NCBI GenBank assembly: GCA_004005435.1
Contig: RZWH01000003.1
Coordinates: 496,001-560,000, forward strand
Reading direction: 5' to 3'
DNA: 64,000 nucleotides
From: Rhodobacteraceae bacterium CCMM004
Lineage (GTDB): Bacteria > Pseudomonadota > Alphaproteobacteria > Rhodobacterales > Rhodobacteraceae
Both the position numbers and the translations under genes were made by a program. A model generated the notes under the pieces. That model did not search any database. It worked only from the letters and a program-made list of their open reading frames with translations, and was not told the DNA's origin. Below, piece after piece: positions 16,262-25,474 of the stretch (position 1 is the stretch's first letter; every line of letters starts with the position of its first letter).

Positions 16262-16812
16262 GGCAATGACAGGAGGCGGAACCCCAGGCGCCGCGGCTGC
16301 TCGGGGTCGTGGGAGGTCAGGATGACCGCCGTGCCCGCGGCCGTCAGCCGCAAGAGGAGCGCCTCGATCACGCCCGTCGCGCGGGGGTCGAGCGGGCCTG
16401 TGGGCTCGTCCAGCAGGAGGACCTGGGGGTTCCGCGCCACCGCCAGGGCGATCGCTCCGCGCATCCGCTCGCCCGACGACAGCGAAGTGACGGGCGCGGC
16501 GGGCCGGGCGCCGTCGAGCCCCACCGCCTCGAAATCCGCGTCCGGGGCGTGGTCGCGCAGGCTCGGCCGCCAGAACGCCGGCTCGGCCGGGACCAGCGCG
16601 ACGCGCCTGCGATAGTCCGGGGCGGAGATTGCGGCGCAGTCGCGACCGTCGAGCGTGAGTCGCCCCGCGCCGGGATCGAGATCGGCCAAGCGGCGCAGGA
16701 GCAGGCTCTTGCCCGCCCCGGACGCCCCGGCGAGGACCAGTCCCTCGCCCCGCGCCACCGCGAGCGATACCACCCGCCCGGTGGCGATCCTGACCTCGTC
16801 CGCCGCAATCAT
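16258..16812 (-). CDS. fetA: FetA-like ABC transporter ATP-binding protein
   Basis: ATPase partner of FetB. The 184 residues carry Walker A GASGAGKS, signature LSSGERMRG, Walker B VLLLDEPTGPLD and a switch region TSHDPEQ. It is shorter than typical FetA (around 220 residues), with a trimmed helical subdomain, but all catalytic motifs are present. The ATG at 16812 gives the expected start just before the first beta strand; frames further upstream reach into the divergent promoter of the ribbon-helix-helix gene. Confidence 0.86.
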   Translation of the reverse strand: MIAADEVRIATGRVVSLAVARGEGLVLAGASGAGKSLLLRRLADLDPGAGRLTLDGRDCAAISAPDYRRRVALVPAEPAFWRPSLRDHAPDADFEAVGLDGARPAAPVTSLSSGERMRGAIALAVARNPQVLLLDEPTGPLDPRATGVIEALLLRLTAAGTAVILTSHDPEQPRRLGFRLLSLP

Positions 16813-16946
16813 GGCCGGACGATAGGGGCCCCCGGTCGGGCGAACAACTCGCCATCGGAGCGCAGGTCCGGATGGGTCGGGGGCTTCCGTCGAACGGCTC
16901 CGTGCGGCGTCCCGCAAAATATCGCCGCGGTGCGGCACGATCCCTC

Positions 16947-16989
16947 TTGCATCGAACGCGGCCTCCACATACCTTCCAATTGGATGGTA
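16947..16989 (+). promoter_or_regulatory. Promoter with near-perfect 20-bp palindrome before the ribbon-helix-helix gene
   Basis: TACCTTCCAATTGGATGGTA (16970-16989) is self-complementary at 18 of 20 positions. It begins 17 bases after a TTGCAT box (16947-16952), so it covers the likely -10 element, and ends 13 bases before the start codon at 17003. This is the position expected for an autoregulatory operator of the dimeric repressor encoded next. Confidence 0.6.
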
Positions 16990-17002
16990 AGAGGATGAGC
17001 CG

Positions 17003-17419
17003 ATGCCGAAGATCCACCGCCTGCCCGACCGCGCCGCCGAGACGGAGAAGGTGACGATCAACCTCGGCCCCATCGACCTGGGCCGGATCGACCTGCTGGT
17101 GCGCGAGGGGTTCTATTCCAACCGCACCGACTTCATCCGCACGGCGATTCGCAGCCAGCTCGGCACCCACGCCGCCGAGCTGGACCGGACCATCGCCCGG
17201 CACCGCTATGAGCTGGGCCTGTTCGACGTCACCCGCGCGGAGTTGGAGGCGTTGCGGGACGCGGGAGAGACGCTCCACCTCAACGTCGTCGGCCTCGCGC
17301 GCATCGCGGCCGACGTGACCCCTGACCTCGCGCGCGAAACCATCGCCGAGCTGACCGTGCTCGGCGCCCTGCAAGCCCCCAAGGCGGTCAAGGACGCCCT
17401 CGCCGACCGCATGACCTGA
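17003..17419 (+). CDS. CopG/Arc-type ribbon-helix-helix transcriptional regulator
   Basis: Predicted DNA-binding repressor of its own operon. In the 138-residue protein a beta strand (EKVTINLGPIDLGRIDLLV, about residues 15-33) precedes REGFYSNRTDFIRTAIRSQL, the helix-turn-helix part of a ribbon-helix-helix fold. The C-terminal 80 residues are helical and may mediate oligomerisation or ligand sensing. The ATG at 17003 has AAGAGG eight bases upstream. It lies 26 bp before the esterase gene. The palindrome at its promoter strengthens the repressor assignment. I do not know the signal it responds to. Confidence 0.82.
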   Translation: MPKIHRLPDRAAETEKVTINLGPIDLGRIDLLVREGFYSNRTDFIRTAIRSQLGTHAAELDRTIARHRYELGLFDVTRAELEALRDAGETLHLNVVGLARIAADVTPDLARETIAELTVLGALQAPKAVKDALADRMT

Positions 17420-17445
17420 CCCTCCGTCCCGAAAGGACCGACCCC

Positions 17446-18429
17446 ATGAGTAACGATTTCGCGTCGGCCCTGCGCCAGGCGCTCCAGCAGACGCGTGCCA
17501 GCGATCCTGCGGCCGCCACGGCGACGATCCAGGCGGCGCTGAACGGCCGCTCCCTGCCCCAGGGCGGCGCCCTTCCGCTGCGCGGACCGGCCCGCCCGGC
17601 GGCCGAGCCCGCGGCGACCGGCCTGCCCGACGGCGCCCGGTTCACCCGCCATACCCATGCCGGCCCCCACGGCCGCCGGGACTACCTGCTCTACGTGCCG
17701 TCGCCGCGGCCCGAGGGCCACGGGGCGCTCGTGATGATGTTGCACGGCTGCACCCAAAGCGCCGAGGACTTCGCCCGCGGCACGGCGATGAACGCGCTGG
17801 CCGAGCGGCACGGCCTGGTCGTGGCCTATCCCGAACAGGCGCGGACCGAGAACCCGCAGGGCTGTTGGAGTTGGTTCCGTCCCGAGGATCAGACCCGCGA
17901 GCGCGGCGAGCCTGCCCTGCTGGCGGCGCTGGCGGGCGAGGTGGCGGGCGCGCACGCGTGCGGCGACCGCGTCTTCGTCGCCGGTCTGTCGGCGGGCGGT
18001 GCGATGGCGGCGATCCTGGCCGAGACCCATCCCGACCTGGTCGTCGCCGCCGGGGTCCATTCGGGCCTGCCCGCCGGCAGTGCCCGCGACGTCGCCTCGG
18101 CCTTCGCCGCGATGAACGGTCAGGCCGCCCCCGCCCCCCGGCCCCGTAAGGGCGCCCCGCTGATCGTCTTTCACGGCAGCGCCGACCGCACCGTGGTGCC
18201 CGCCAACGGCGCCGCCCTGGTCCCCGGCGCGGGGATCGAAACCAGCCATTCCGGCCAGGGGCGCCGCTGGACGCGGCTGACCGCCGACGACAGCGAGCTG
18301 TGGCGGATCGAGGGCCTGGGCCATGCCTGGTCCGGCGGCGATCCAGCGGGCAGCTACACCGACGCCGCAGGCCCCGACGCATCCGCCGAGATGGTCCGGT
18401 TCTTTCTGGCCCAAAAGGTGCGCGCGTGA
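17446..18429 (+). CDS. PHB-depolymerase-family (esterase) alpha/beta hydrolase
   Basis: Serine esterase of the Esterase_PHB family, which acts on short-chain polyhydroxyalkanoates or feruloyl/acetyl esters. The 327 residues include the oxyanion region MLHGCTQSAEDFA, the segment AYPEQ...GCWSWF typical of this family, the nucleophile elbow GLSAGGAM with Ser182, and VFHGSADRTV with a likely acid residue; a C-terminal GLGHAWSGG supplies the histidine. No signal peptide is evident: the N-terminus is polar, so the enzyme is probably cytosolic. The ATG at 17446 follows AAAGGA. The stop overlaps the next gene (GTGA). Polymer versus small-ester substrate is open. Confidence 0.87.
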   Translation: MSNDFASALRQALQQTRASDPAAATATIQAALNGRSLPQGGALPLRGPARPAAEPAATGLPDGARFTRHTHAGPHGRRDYLLYVPSPRPEGHGALVMMLHGCTQSAEDFARGTAMNALAERHGLVVAYPEQARTENPQGCWSWFRPEDQTRERGEPALLAALAGEVAGAHACGDRVFVAGLSAGGAMAAILAETHPDLVVAAGVHSGLPAGSARDVASAFAAMNGQAAPAPRPRKGAPLIVFHGSADRTVVPANGAALVPGAGIETSHSGQGRRWTRLTADDSELWRIEGLGHAWSGGDPAGSYTDAAGPDASAEMVRFFLAQKVRA

Positions 18430-19553
18430 CCCCTGCGCTGACCTTCGACGCGGTGGACGAGGCCCGGCCCGGCCCGGCCTGGCGCGCCCGGTGGGACGCG
18501 ACCTGGCCCGACTACCGCGCCTGGTTCTTGGCGCGGGACAGGACGGACGCGCCCGACCGGGCCCAGGCCGAGGCGGCGCTGGCCCGCCACATGCCCGAAC
18601 TGGTGCCGGTCCACACCCGCCTGACCCGCCTGGCCGGGGGCAGGGATCTGGAGGCGCGGTTCCTCGCCACCTGGTGCCCGCCGCCCTATCTGGGCGGGTG
18701 CTCGGTGGCCGCGCAGGCCGAGGGCGGCGCGGTCCGGTTGGTGCGCAACTACGACCTGTCGCCGGAGCTGAACGAGGGGCTGCTCCTGCGCTCGGCCTGG
18801 ACCGGGCGGCCGGTGATGGGGATGGTCGAGTTCCTCTGGGGTCTCTCGGACGGGATCAACGCCGCGGGCCTCGCCGTCGCCCTGGCCTTCGGCGGGCGGG
18901 GCGAGACCGCCCCCGGCTTCGGCATCTGCACGCTCCTGCGTTATGTGCTGGAGACCTGCGCCGACGTGCCCGCGGCGCTGGCCGTCCTGGGCCGTGTGCC
19001 GTCGCACATGGCCTATAACGTGGTGCTGGCCGACGCCGCCGGTCGCACTGCCTCGGTCGAGCTGCACCCCGGCGGCGGCGCCACCGCCGTGCGCCCGGCC
19101 ATCGCCGCGAACCACCAGCACGGCCCCGCCCCGGCGGACCGCCCGGGCTTCACCCGCACGCTGGAGCGTCGGGCGCATCTGGAGCGCATGATGGCCGACG
19201 GCACCGCGCCCGGCGACCTGGCCGCGCGGTTCCTCGCGCCGCCGCTCCGCCAGGGCGACTATGCGGGCGGCTTCGGCACGCTGTTCACCGCCGACTACGA
19301 CCCTGTGGCGCGGGCCATGCGCCTCCTCTGGCCCGGCACCGAGATGGCGCAGAGCCTGGCCGATTTCCGCCCCGGACGGCGCCGAATCGTCTATGACCAG
19401 GCCGCGCCCACACCGCTGCCGGACCTGGCGGCGCTGGTCGCCGCCGTGCCCGAGGGCCGCCGCGCCGCCTTCGACCGCTGGCTCGCCCGCGCGGCGGAGG
19501 GACCGCCCGACTGGGCCGCCTTCGGCGCCCTCTTCCACCGCGCCCCCGGGTGA
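18426..19553 (+). CDS. C45-type acyltransferase/peptidase (linear amide hydrolase, Ntn-type)
   Basis: Family of isopenicillin-N-acyltransferase-like enzymes that cut linear amide bonds, usually after self-cleavage exposes an N-terminal cysteine. In the 375-residue protein the key site is LGGCSV with Cys92 as the probable nucleophile, followed by VRNYDLSP, FLWGLSDGINAAGLAVAL and later AANHQH, all typical. If self-cleavage occurs before Cys92, a propeptide of about 91 residues would be released. The GTG at 18426 overlaps the esterase stop by four bases, so both hydrolases are made together. No beta-lactam genes are near, so an acyl-amide or peptide substrate is likelier. Confidence 0.78.
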   Translation: MTPALTFDAVDEARPGPAWRARWDATWPDYRAWFLARDRTDAPDRAQAEAALARHMPELVPVHTRLTRLAGGRDLEARFLATWCPPPYLGGCSVAAQAEGGAVRLVRNYDLSPELNEGLLLRSAWTGRPVMGMVEFLWGLSDGINAAGLAVALAFGGRGETAPGFGICTLLRYVLETCADVPAALAVLGRVPSHMAYNVVLADAAGRTASVELHPGGGATAVRPAIAANHQHGPAPADRPGFTRTLERRAHLERMMADGTAPGDLAARFLAPPLRQGDYAGGFGTLFTADYDPVARAMRLLWPGTEMAQSLADFRPGRRRIVYDQAAPTPLPDLAALVAAVPEGRRAAFDRWLARAAEGPPDWAAFGALFHRAPG

Positions 19554-19636
19554 CCCTACGGCGTCCGGCACCGCGGCCGGACGCCCTTTTCATCGGAACC
19601 GAATCCCCTATGCTGGCCCCAAGACGGGGGATTGCC

Positions 19637-20095
19637 ATGGCCAGAGGCGCCATTGACTATGGGAACCTGATGCATCGGGCCATGCGCGGTCTGATCCAGG
19701 AGGTGCTGACCGACGTGGCCGCCCATGGCCTGCCCGGAGAGCACCATTTCTTCATCACCTTCGACACCATGCACCCCGACGTGGAGATCGCCGACTGGCT
19801 GTCGGACCGCTATCCCGACGAGATGACCGTGGTGATGCAGCACTGGTTCGACAACCTCGACGTCACCGACGACGGCTTCTCGGTGACGCTGAACTTCGGC
19901 GACAGCCCCGAGCCGCTCTATATCCCCTACGACGCCATCAAGACCTTCGTCGATCCGTCGGTGGAGTTCGGCCTGCGCTTCGAGACGCAGGAACACGAAG
20001 CCGACGAGGCCGAGGTCGAAGAGGCGCCCTTTGCCGAGGCCGAGGAGCCCCCGCAGAAGGCCGAGGTCGTCAGCCTCGACAGCTTCCGCAAATAG
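19637..20095 (+). CDS. sspB: SspB-family ClpXP adaptor (alphaproteobacterial type)
   Basis: Adaptor that tethers substrates, including ssrA-tagged proteins, to ClpXP. The 152-residue protein shows IDYGNLMHRAMRGLIQEVL at the start, FITFDTMHPDVEIADWL, MTVVMQHWFDNLDV and ETQ-like end of the folded domain near residue 120. An acidic, disordered tail then ends in VVSLDSFRK, the kind of C-terminal peptide that contacts ClpX. The ATG at 19637 fits the conserved N-terminus; an ATG 27 bases earlier is possible. Its stop is 3 bp from that of the convergent membrane gene. Confidence 0.87.
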   Translation: MARGAIDYGNLMHRAMRGLIQEVLTDVAAHGLPGEHHFFITFDTMHPDVEIADWLSDRYPDEMTVVMQHWFDNLDVTDDGFSVTLNFGDSPEPLYIPYDAIKTFVDPSVEFGLRFETQEHEADEAEVEEAPFAEAEEPPQKAEVVSLDSFRK

Positions 20096-20098
20096 GGC

Positions 20099-20824
20099 TC
20101 AGACGGCGCCACGATCCTTGAGCGAGGTGTCGAAGACCTTGCCCTTCACCACCCAGGCCACGCCGAAGGCCCAGAGCGCCACCGACTCGGCCCAGAACGT
20201 CAGGCGCAGCGCGGTCCAGCCATCGTCGTAGCTGCCACCGCCCAGGGTCAGCCACGCCGCCCGGCCGACCATGGCCAGGACCACGGCCGCGATGACCGCC
20301 CCGCTCACGCGGTAGATGCGATCGCGGCGCCGCTTGTTGGACAGGCGCCGTCCCTGGGTGTCCTGCTGGTCCGGCTTCACCCGGGTGAAGACGACGAGGC
20401 AGGTATAGGCCAGCCAGGCGAAGAGCAGGACCGCGGCGAGGCCATGGATCCAGTCGGCGCCGGGAAAGAGCGCGAAATGGCTCGCCGGATCGCCGCCGCG
20501 CGGCGGCGCCAGGACCGGCCCCGCACCGGTCACGTCGGCAAAGACGCGGCCGCCGAAGGCCGGCGCGCTGCACCCCGGTCCACTGGTGGGGACAAGGGCC
20601 ACGACGACCGCGGCGAGGCCGGCGAGGCTCGTCTGCACGTCCTCGGCCCGGGTCTCGCCCGCGTAGGCGAAGAGGAACGCGCCGATGAACGCGATGGCCC
20701 CCACGAACACCGCGCCCCACAGCCCCTCGTAGTAGTAGTGGCTGATCGTGTGGCGCGCGCAGGCGTCCGCGAGGACGGTGAGGCTCAGGACCGTGGGCAG
20801 GGCAAAGGCCGCCACCCCCACCAT
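20099..20824 (-). CDS. Integral membrane protein of unknown function, true start possibly upstream behind a one-base slip
   Basis: At least five hydrophobic helices are visible, with HTISHYYYEGLWGAVFVGAIAFIGAFLFAYAG near the N-terminus and the positively charged loop SNKRRRDRIYRVSG in the second half. I do not recognise a function. The first in-frame ATG (20824) would begin right at the first helix. The frame continues upstream with plausible protein (RGYIVNQRRLAS) but has no ATG or GTG for that stretch. An ATG at 20928 behind GGAG is out of frame by one base across a five-base G run (20920-20924, C on the coding strand). One extra base there would join them and give about 35 more residues. 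Either the start is at 20824 or there is a frameshift or sequencing slip. Confidence 0.6.
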   Translation of the reverse strand: MVGVAAFALPTVLSLTVLADACARHTISHYYYEGLWGAVFVGAIAFIGAFLFAYAGETRAEDVQTSLAGLAAVVVALVPTSGPGCSAPAFGGRVFADVTGAGPVLAPPRGGDPASHFALFPGADWIHGLAAVLLFAWLAYTCLVVFTRVKPDQQDTQGRRLSNKRRRDRIYRVSGAVIAAVVLAMVGRAAWLTLGGGSYDDGWTALRLTFWAESVALWAFGVAWVVKGKVFDTSLKDRGAV

Positions 20825-21174
20825 CGAGGCCAGCCGCCGCTGGTTGACGATATAGCCGCGGCTCTGCCCGTGGGTGTGGGCAGGCTCGGGCTGATAGCGC
20901 GCTTCGGGCGGGGCAATGAGGGGGTCATGGCGGCTCCGGCACGGGGTGTCCCACGCGTCGACCGCAACGCTACCGCCACGCGCCCGGCTTGCCAACGCTT
21001 CGACGGTCCCGCGGGGCGCAAGCCGCTTGGAAGCGGCTTGGGCCAAGGCCGTTCGAACGGCCTTGCCCCCCGCGGCCGATCTCACGCCCCGTGCCCAGCG
21101 GGTGGCGCGTCCCGGTCGATTGCGCCGGAGCCGACGGCCCCCTATAGCTCTCGATTGAGGACAAGGAGAGCGCG

Positions 21175-22562
<1,388 letters not shown>

Positions 22563-22566
<4 letters not shown>

Positions 22567-22739
22567 GCAAGCCGGTGAACCTCAACCGCGTCCGCAAGGA
22601 CCGGGCGCGGGAGGCGGCGCGGCGCCGGGCCGACGCCAATGCGGCCAAGCACGGACGGACCAAGGCCGAGCGCGCGGCGGACGCGGCCGGGAAGGCCGCC
22701 GAGGACGCCCGCCACGAGGGCCACCGCCGCGAGGAATGA
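22563..22739 (+). CDS. DUF4169 family small basic protein
   Basis: A 58-residue, highly charged helical protein beginning with GTG ([20 protein letters not shown]) and rich in Arg, Ala and Lys, as in the DUF4169 family. Function unknown. It overlaps fumC by four bases at its start and the ribbon-helix-helix gene by four bases at its end, so the three are translated in series. Confidence 0.75.
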
Positions 22740-22954
22740 CCGGACGGCCGCGCAAACGCTCGCTGACGCTGCGCGGCCACCGCACCAGCGTCAGCCTGGA
22801 AGACCCGTTCTGGCAGGCGTTCCGCGAGATCGCCGCAGCCGAGGGCCGGGCGCTGAACGACCTCGCGGCCGAGATCGACGCCGCTCGCCCGCCTGGCATG
22901 GGCCTCGCCTCGGCCATCCGGGTGCACGTCCTCGCCCACTACCGCGGCGGCTGA
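22736..22954 (+). CDS. Ribbon-helix-helix domain protein (RHH_4 type)
   Basis: The 72-residue protein matches the RHH_4 pattern: KRSLTLRGHRTSVSLEDPFW (beta strand and first helix), then FREIAAAEGRALNDLAAEID (second helix) and a short tail SAIRVHVLAHYR. Such proteins are annotated as small DNA-binding or arylsulfate-related factors, but no function is established here. The ATG overlaps the DUF4169 stop (ATGA). Co-translation with fumC is notable. Confidence 0.8.
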   Translation: MTGRPRKRSLTLRGHRTSVSLEDPFWQAFREIAAAEGRALNDLAAEIDAARPPGMGLASAIRVHVLAHYRGG

Positions 22955-23040
22955 CGCCGCGGCGTCTCTCCTCTCGATCGGGGGTCCGAGATACGGGCTC
23001 TGTGAAGGTGGAGGGACCCAGCCACCCCCCCCTGTCCCGC

Positions 23041-23178
23041 CGGCGGGACGCCGGGCAGCGCCGTCCCTCCCACCCCGGGGCGGCGCTGTTGGCGAGGTCG
23101 GTGCGGTGGCCTGGGCATCGGGGCCTTTGGGACCGTCCGGCTGCGCCCGACCCAGCCCCGGCGGGACGGCGCCGCACT
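23041..23178 (-). repeat. Interspersed intergenic repeat, copy E (reverse orientation)
   Basis: Read on the minus strand this matches the copies at 53 kb: GCGCCGTCCCGCCGGGGCTG at the left, then ACCTCGCCAACAGCGCCGCC, CCGGGG, GGGACGGCGCTGCCCGGCGT and a right end with CCGCCGGCGGGAC. The inverted arms are GGCAGCGCCGTCCCTCC (23054-23070) and GGCGGGACGGCGCCGCA (about 23160-23176), slightly decayed. It fills most of the 367-bp gap between the RHH_4 and ASKHA genes; I see no gene there. Confidence 0.65.
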
Positions 23179-23321
23179 TGTTTCTCAGAGGCGCCGTTTC
23201 ACGCAAAGCGCGTCGTGTGCCGGGCCCCGTCGCCGCAGGGGCGCCGCACGCCGCTCTTGGCCCTTTCGCCCGCCGTCTCAGCCCCTATAACCCAGGGCGT
23301 CCGCAGCACCGAAAGGCCGCC

Positions 23322-25352
23322 ATGACCACCGACCCGCTCGTCGTCTTCACCCCGTCCGGCAAGCGTGGCCGCGTGCCCGCCGGCACCACCGTGTTGGCCG
23401 CCGCCCGACGGCTGGGCGTGGACCTCGACAGCGTCTGCGGCGGGCGCGGCATCTGCTCGAAATGCCAGGTGACGCCGGGCAAGGGCGCATTCTCCAAGCA
23501 CGGGGTGACTGTGGCCGAGGATGCGCTGGGGCCCTGGAACGCCGTGGAGCAGCGCTATGACGACAAGCGGGGGCTGAAGCCCGGCCGCCGCCTGGGCTGT
23601 CAGGCCGAGATCCACGGCGACGTGGTGCTGGACGTGCCGCCGGAGAGCCAGGTGCACCGCCAGGTGGTGCGCAAGGCCGCCGCCGTGCGCGCCATCACCA
23701 TGGACCCCGCGACGCGGCTCTACCTCGTCGAGGTGGCCGAGCCCGACATGCACGAGCCGTCGGGCGATCTGGAGCGGCTGAACGCCGCGCTGGCCGATCA
23801 GTGGGGCGTCGGGCCCGTCACGGCGCCGCTGTCGGTGCTGACCCAGCTCCAGCCGGTGCTGCGCCAGGGCGGCTGGCAGGCGACGGTGGCGGTGCACGCG
23901 CCGCCGGGACAGCCCGCCCGCCTGATCGACCTCTGGCCGGGGTTCTACGAGGGCGGACTCTACGGCCTCGCGGTGGACCTGGGCTCGACCACCGTGGCGG
24001 CGCATCTGTGCGACCTGTCGGACGGGCGGGTGCTGGCCTCGGCCGGGATCATGAACCCGCAGATCCGCTTTGGCGAGGACCTGATGAGCCGGGTCTCCTA
24101 TGCGATGATGAACCCCGGCGGCGCGGTGGAGATGACCGCGGCCGTGCAGGAGGCCCTGGCGACGCTGGCCGCCGAGATCGCGGCCGAGGCGCAGGTGGAT
24201 GCCCGCGCGGTGGTCGAGACGGTGGTGGTCTGCAACCCGGTCATGCACCATCTGCTCCTCGGGATCGACCCGGTGGAGCTGGGTCAGGCGCCCTTTGCGC
24301 TGGCCACCTCCGGCGCGTTGAACCTGGCGGCGACGGACCTGGGCCTGTCCACGATCAACCCCGCCGCCCGCGCCTACCTCCTGCCCTGCATCGCCGGGCA
24401 TGTGGGCGCCGACGCCGCCGCCGTGGCGCTGAGCGAGGCGCCGGGCAAGTCCGAGGACCTGGTGCTGGTGGTGGACGTGGGCACCAATGCCGAGATCCTG
24501 CTGGGCGACCGCACCCGCGTCCTGGCCTGCTCCTCCCCCACCGGCCCGGCCTTCGAGGGGGCGCAGATTTCGTCCGGTCAGCGTGCCGCGCCCGGTGCCA
24601 TCGACGCCGTCCGCATCGACCCCGCGACCAAGGAGCCCCGGTTCCGCGTCATCGGCTGCGATCTGTGGTCGGACGATCCGGGCTTTGCCGCTGCCACGGC
24701 CGAGAGCGGGATCACCGGCATCTGCGGCTCGGGCATCATCGAGGCGGTGGCCGAGATGCGCATGGCGGGCCTGGTGGACGCCTCCGGCCTGATCGGCTCG
24801 GCCGCGCAGACCGGGACCGACCGCAGCCTGCCAGAGGGGCGCACCCACGCCTACCTGCTGCACGACGGGGGCGCGGACGGCCCGCGGATCACCGTGACCC
24901 AGGGCGACATCCGCGCCATCCAGCTGGCCAAGTCCGCGCTCTATGCAGGTGCGCGGCTGCTCATGGACGAGCGCGCGGTGGACAAGGTCGACCGCGTGGT
25001 GCTGGCCGGGGCCTTCGGCGCCCATATCTCGCCCCTGCACGCGATGGTGCTGGGGATGATCCCCGACGTGCCGCTGGCCAAGGTGACGAGCGCGGGCAAC
25101 GCCGCCGGGACGGGCGCGCGCATCGCGCTGCTGAACGCCGCGTCGCGGACCGAGATCGAGGCGACGGTGCGCGAGATCGTGAAGGTCGAGACCGCCATCG
25201 AGCCGCGGTTTCAGGAGCATTTCGTCGCCGCCAACGCCCTGCCCCACGCCAGCGACCCCTTCCCCGAACTGGCGCGCGAGGTGACGCTGCCGCATGTGGC
25301 GTTCAACGCAGGCGGCGAGGACGGCGGACGGCGGCGGCGGCGCCGGGGATAG
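23322..25352 (+). CDS. ASKHA-domain ferredoxin protein (DUF4445, RACo/RamA-like corrinoid activator)
   Basis: Members of this family use an N-terminal [2Fe-2S] ferredoxin and an ATP-binding ASKHA domain to reductively reactivate corrinoid proteins. The 676 residues show the plant-type cluster site Cys39-x5-Cys45-x2-Cys48 with Cys93 (CGGRGICSKC...GCQAE). A middle linker follows, then the ASKHA nucleotide sites YGLAVDLGSTTVAAHL, VLVVDVGTNAEILLG and VVLAGAFGAHI. The start at 23322 follows GAAAGG. No corrinoid protein or methyltransferase gene is in the window, so its target is not visible. The C-terminus is a run of Gly/Arg residues. Confidence 0.88.
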   Translation: MTTDPLVVFTPSGKRGRVPAGTTVLAAARRLGVDLDSVCGGRGICSKCQVTPGKGAFSKHGVTVAEDALGPWNAVEQRYDDKRGLKPGRRLGCQAEIHGDVVLDVPPESQVHRQVVRKAAAVRAITMDPATRLYLVEVAEPDMHEPSGDLERLNAALADQWGVGPVTAPLSVLTQLQPVLRQGGWQATVAVHAPPGQPARLIDLWPGFYEGGLYGLAVDLGSTTVAAHLCDLSDGRVLASAGIMNPQIRFGEDLMSRVSYAMMNPGGAVEMTAAVQEALATLAAEIAAEAQVDARAVVETVVVCNPVMHHLLLGIDPVELGQAPFALATSGALNLAATDLGLSTINPAARAYLLPCIAGHVGADAAAVALSEAPGKSEDLVLVVDVGTNAEILLGDRTRVLACSSPTGPAFEGAQISSGQRAAPGAIDAVRIDPATKEPRFRVIGCDLWSDDPGFAAATAESGITGICGSGIIEAVAEMRMAGLVDASGLIGSAAQTGTDRSLPEGRTHAYLLHDGGADGPRITVTQGDIRAIQLAKSALYAGARLLMDERAVDKVDRVVLAGAFGAHISPLHAMVLGMIPDVPLAKVTSAGNAAGTGARIALLNAASRTEIEATVREIVKVETAIEPRFQEHFVAANALPHASDPFPELAREVTLPHVAFNAGGEDGGRRRRRRG

Positions 25353-25386
25353 GCGCCGCAGCGGGAGCGCGCGGGCGGAGACGTGC

Positions 25387-25416
25387 GCCTTCGGCGAGGA
25401 TATTTGGAAAGGAAAG
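25387..25416 (+). repeat. Short intergenic repeat fragment
   Basis: GAGGATATTTGGAAAGGAAAG, broken here as GAGGATATTTGG plus AAAGGAAAG, resembles the tail of the GC-rich intergenic repeat at 42162-42240 (GGTATTTGCGCC, AAGATGAAGG). It is a truncated or diverged relative; similar tails recur between genes of this bacterial group as far as I recall. Confidence 0.35.
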
Positions 25417-25474
25417 TCGGCAGGGGCGCGCGCCCGGCTGGCCAGCGCGGGGCGACCTGCGGCAGTATCGCCAT

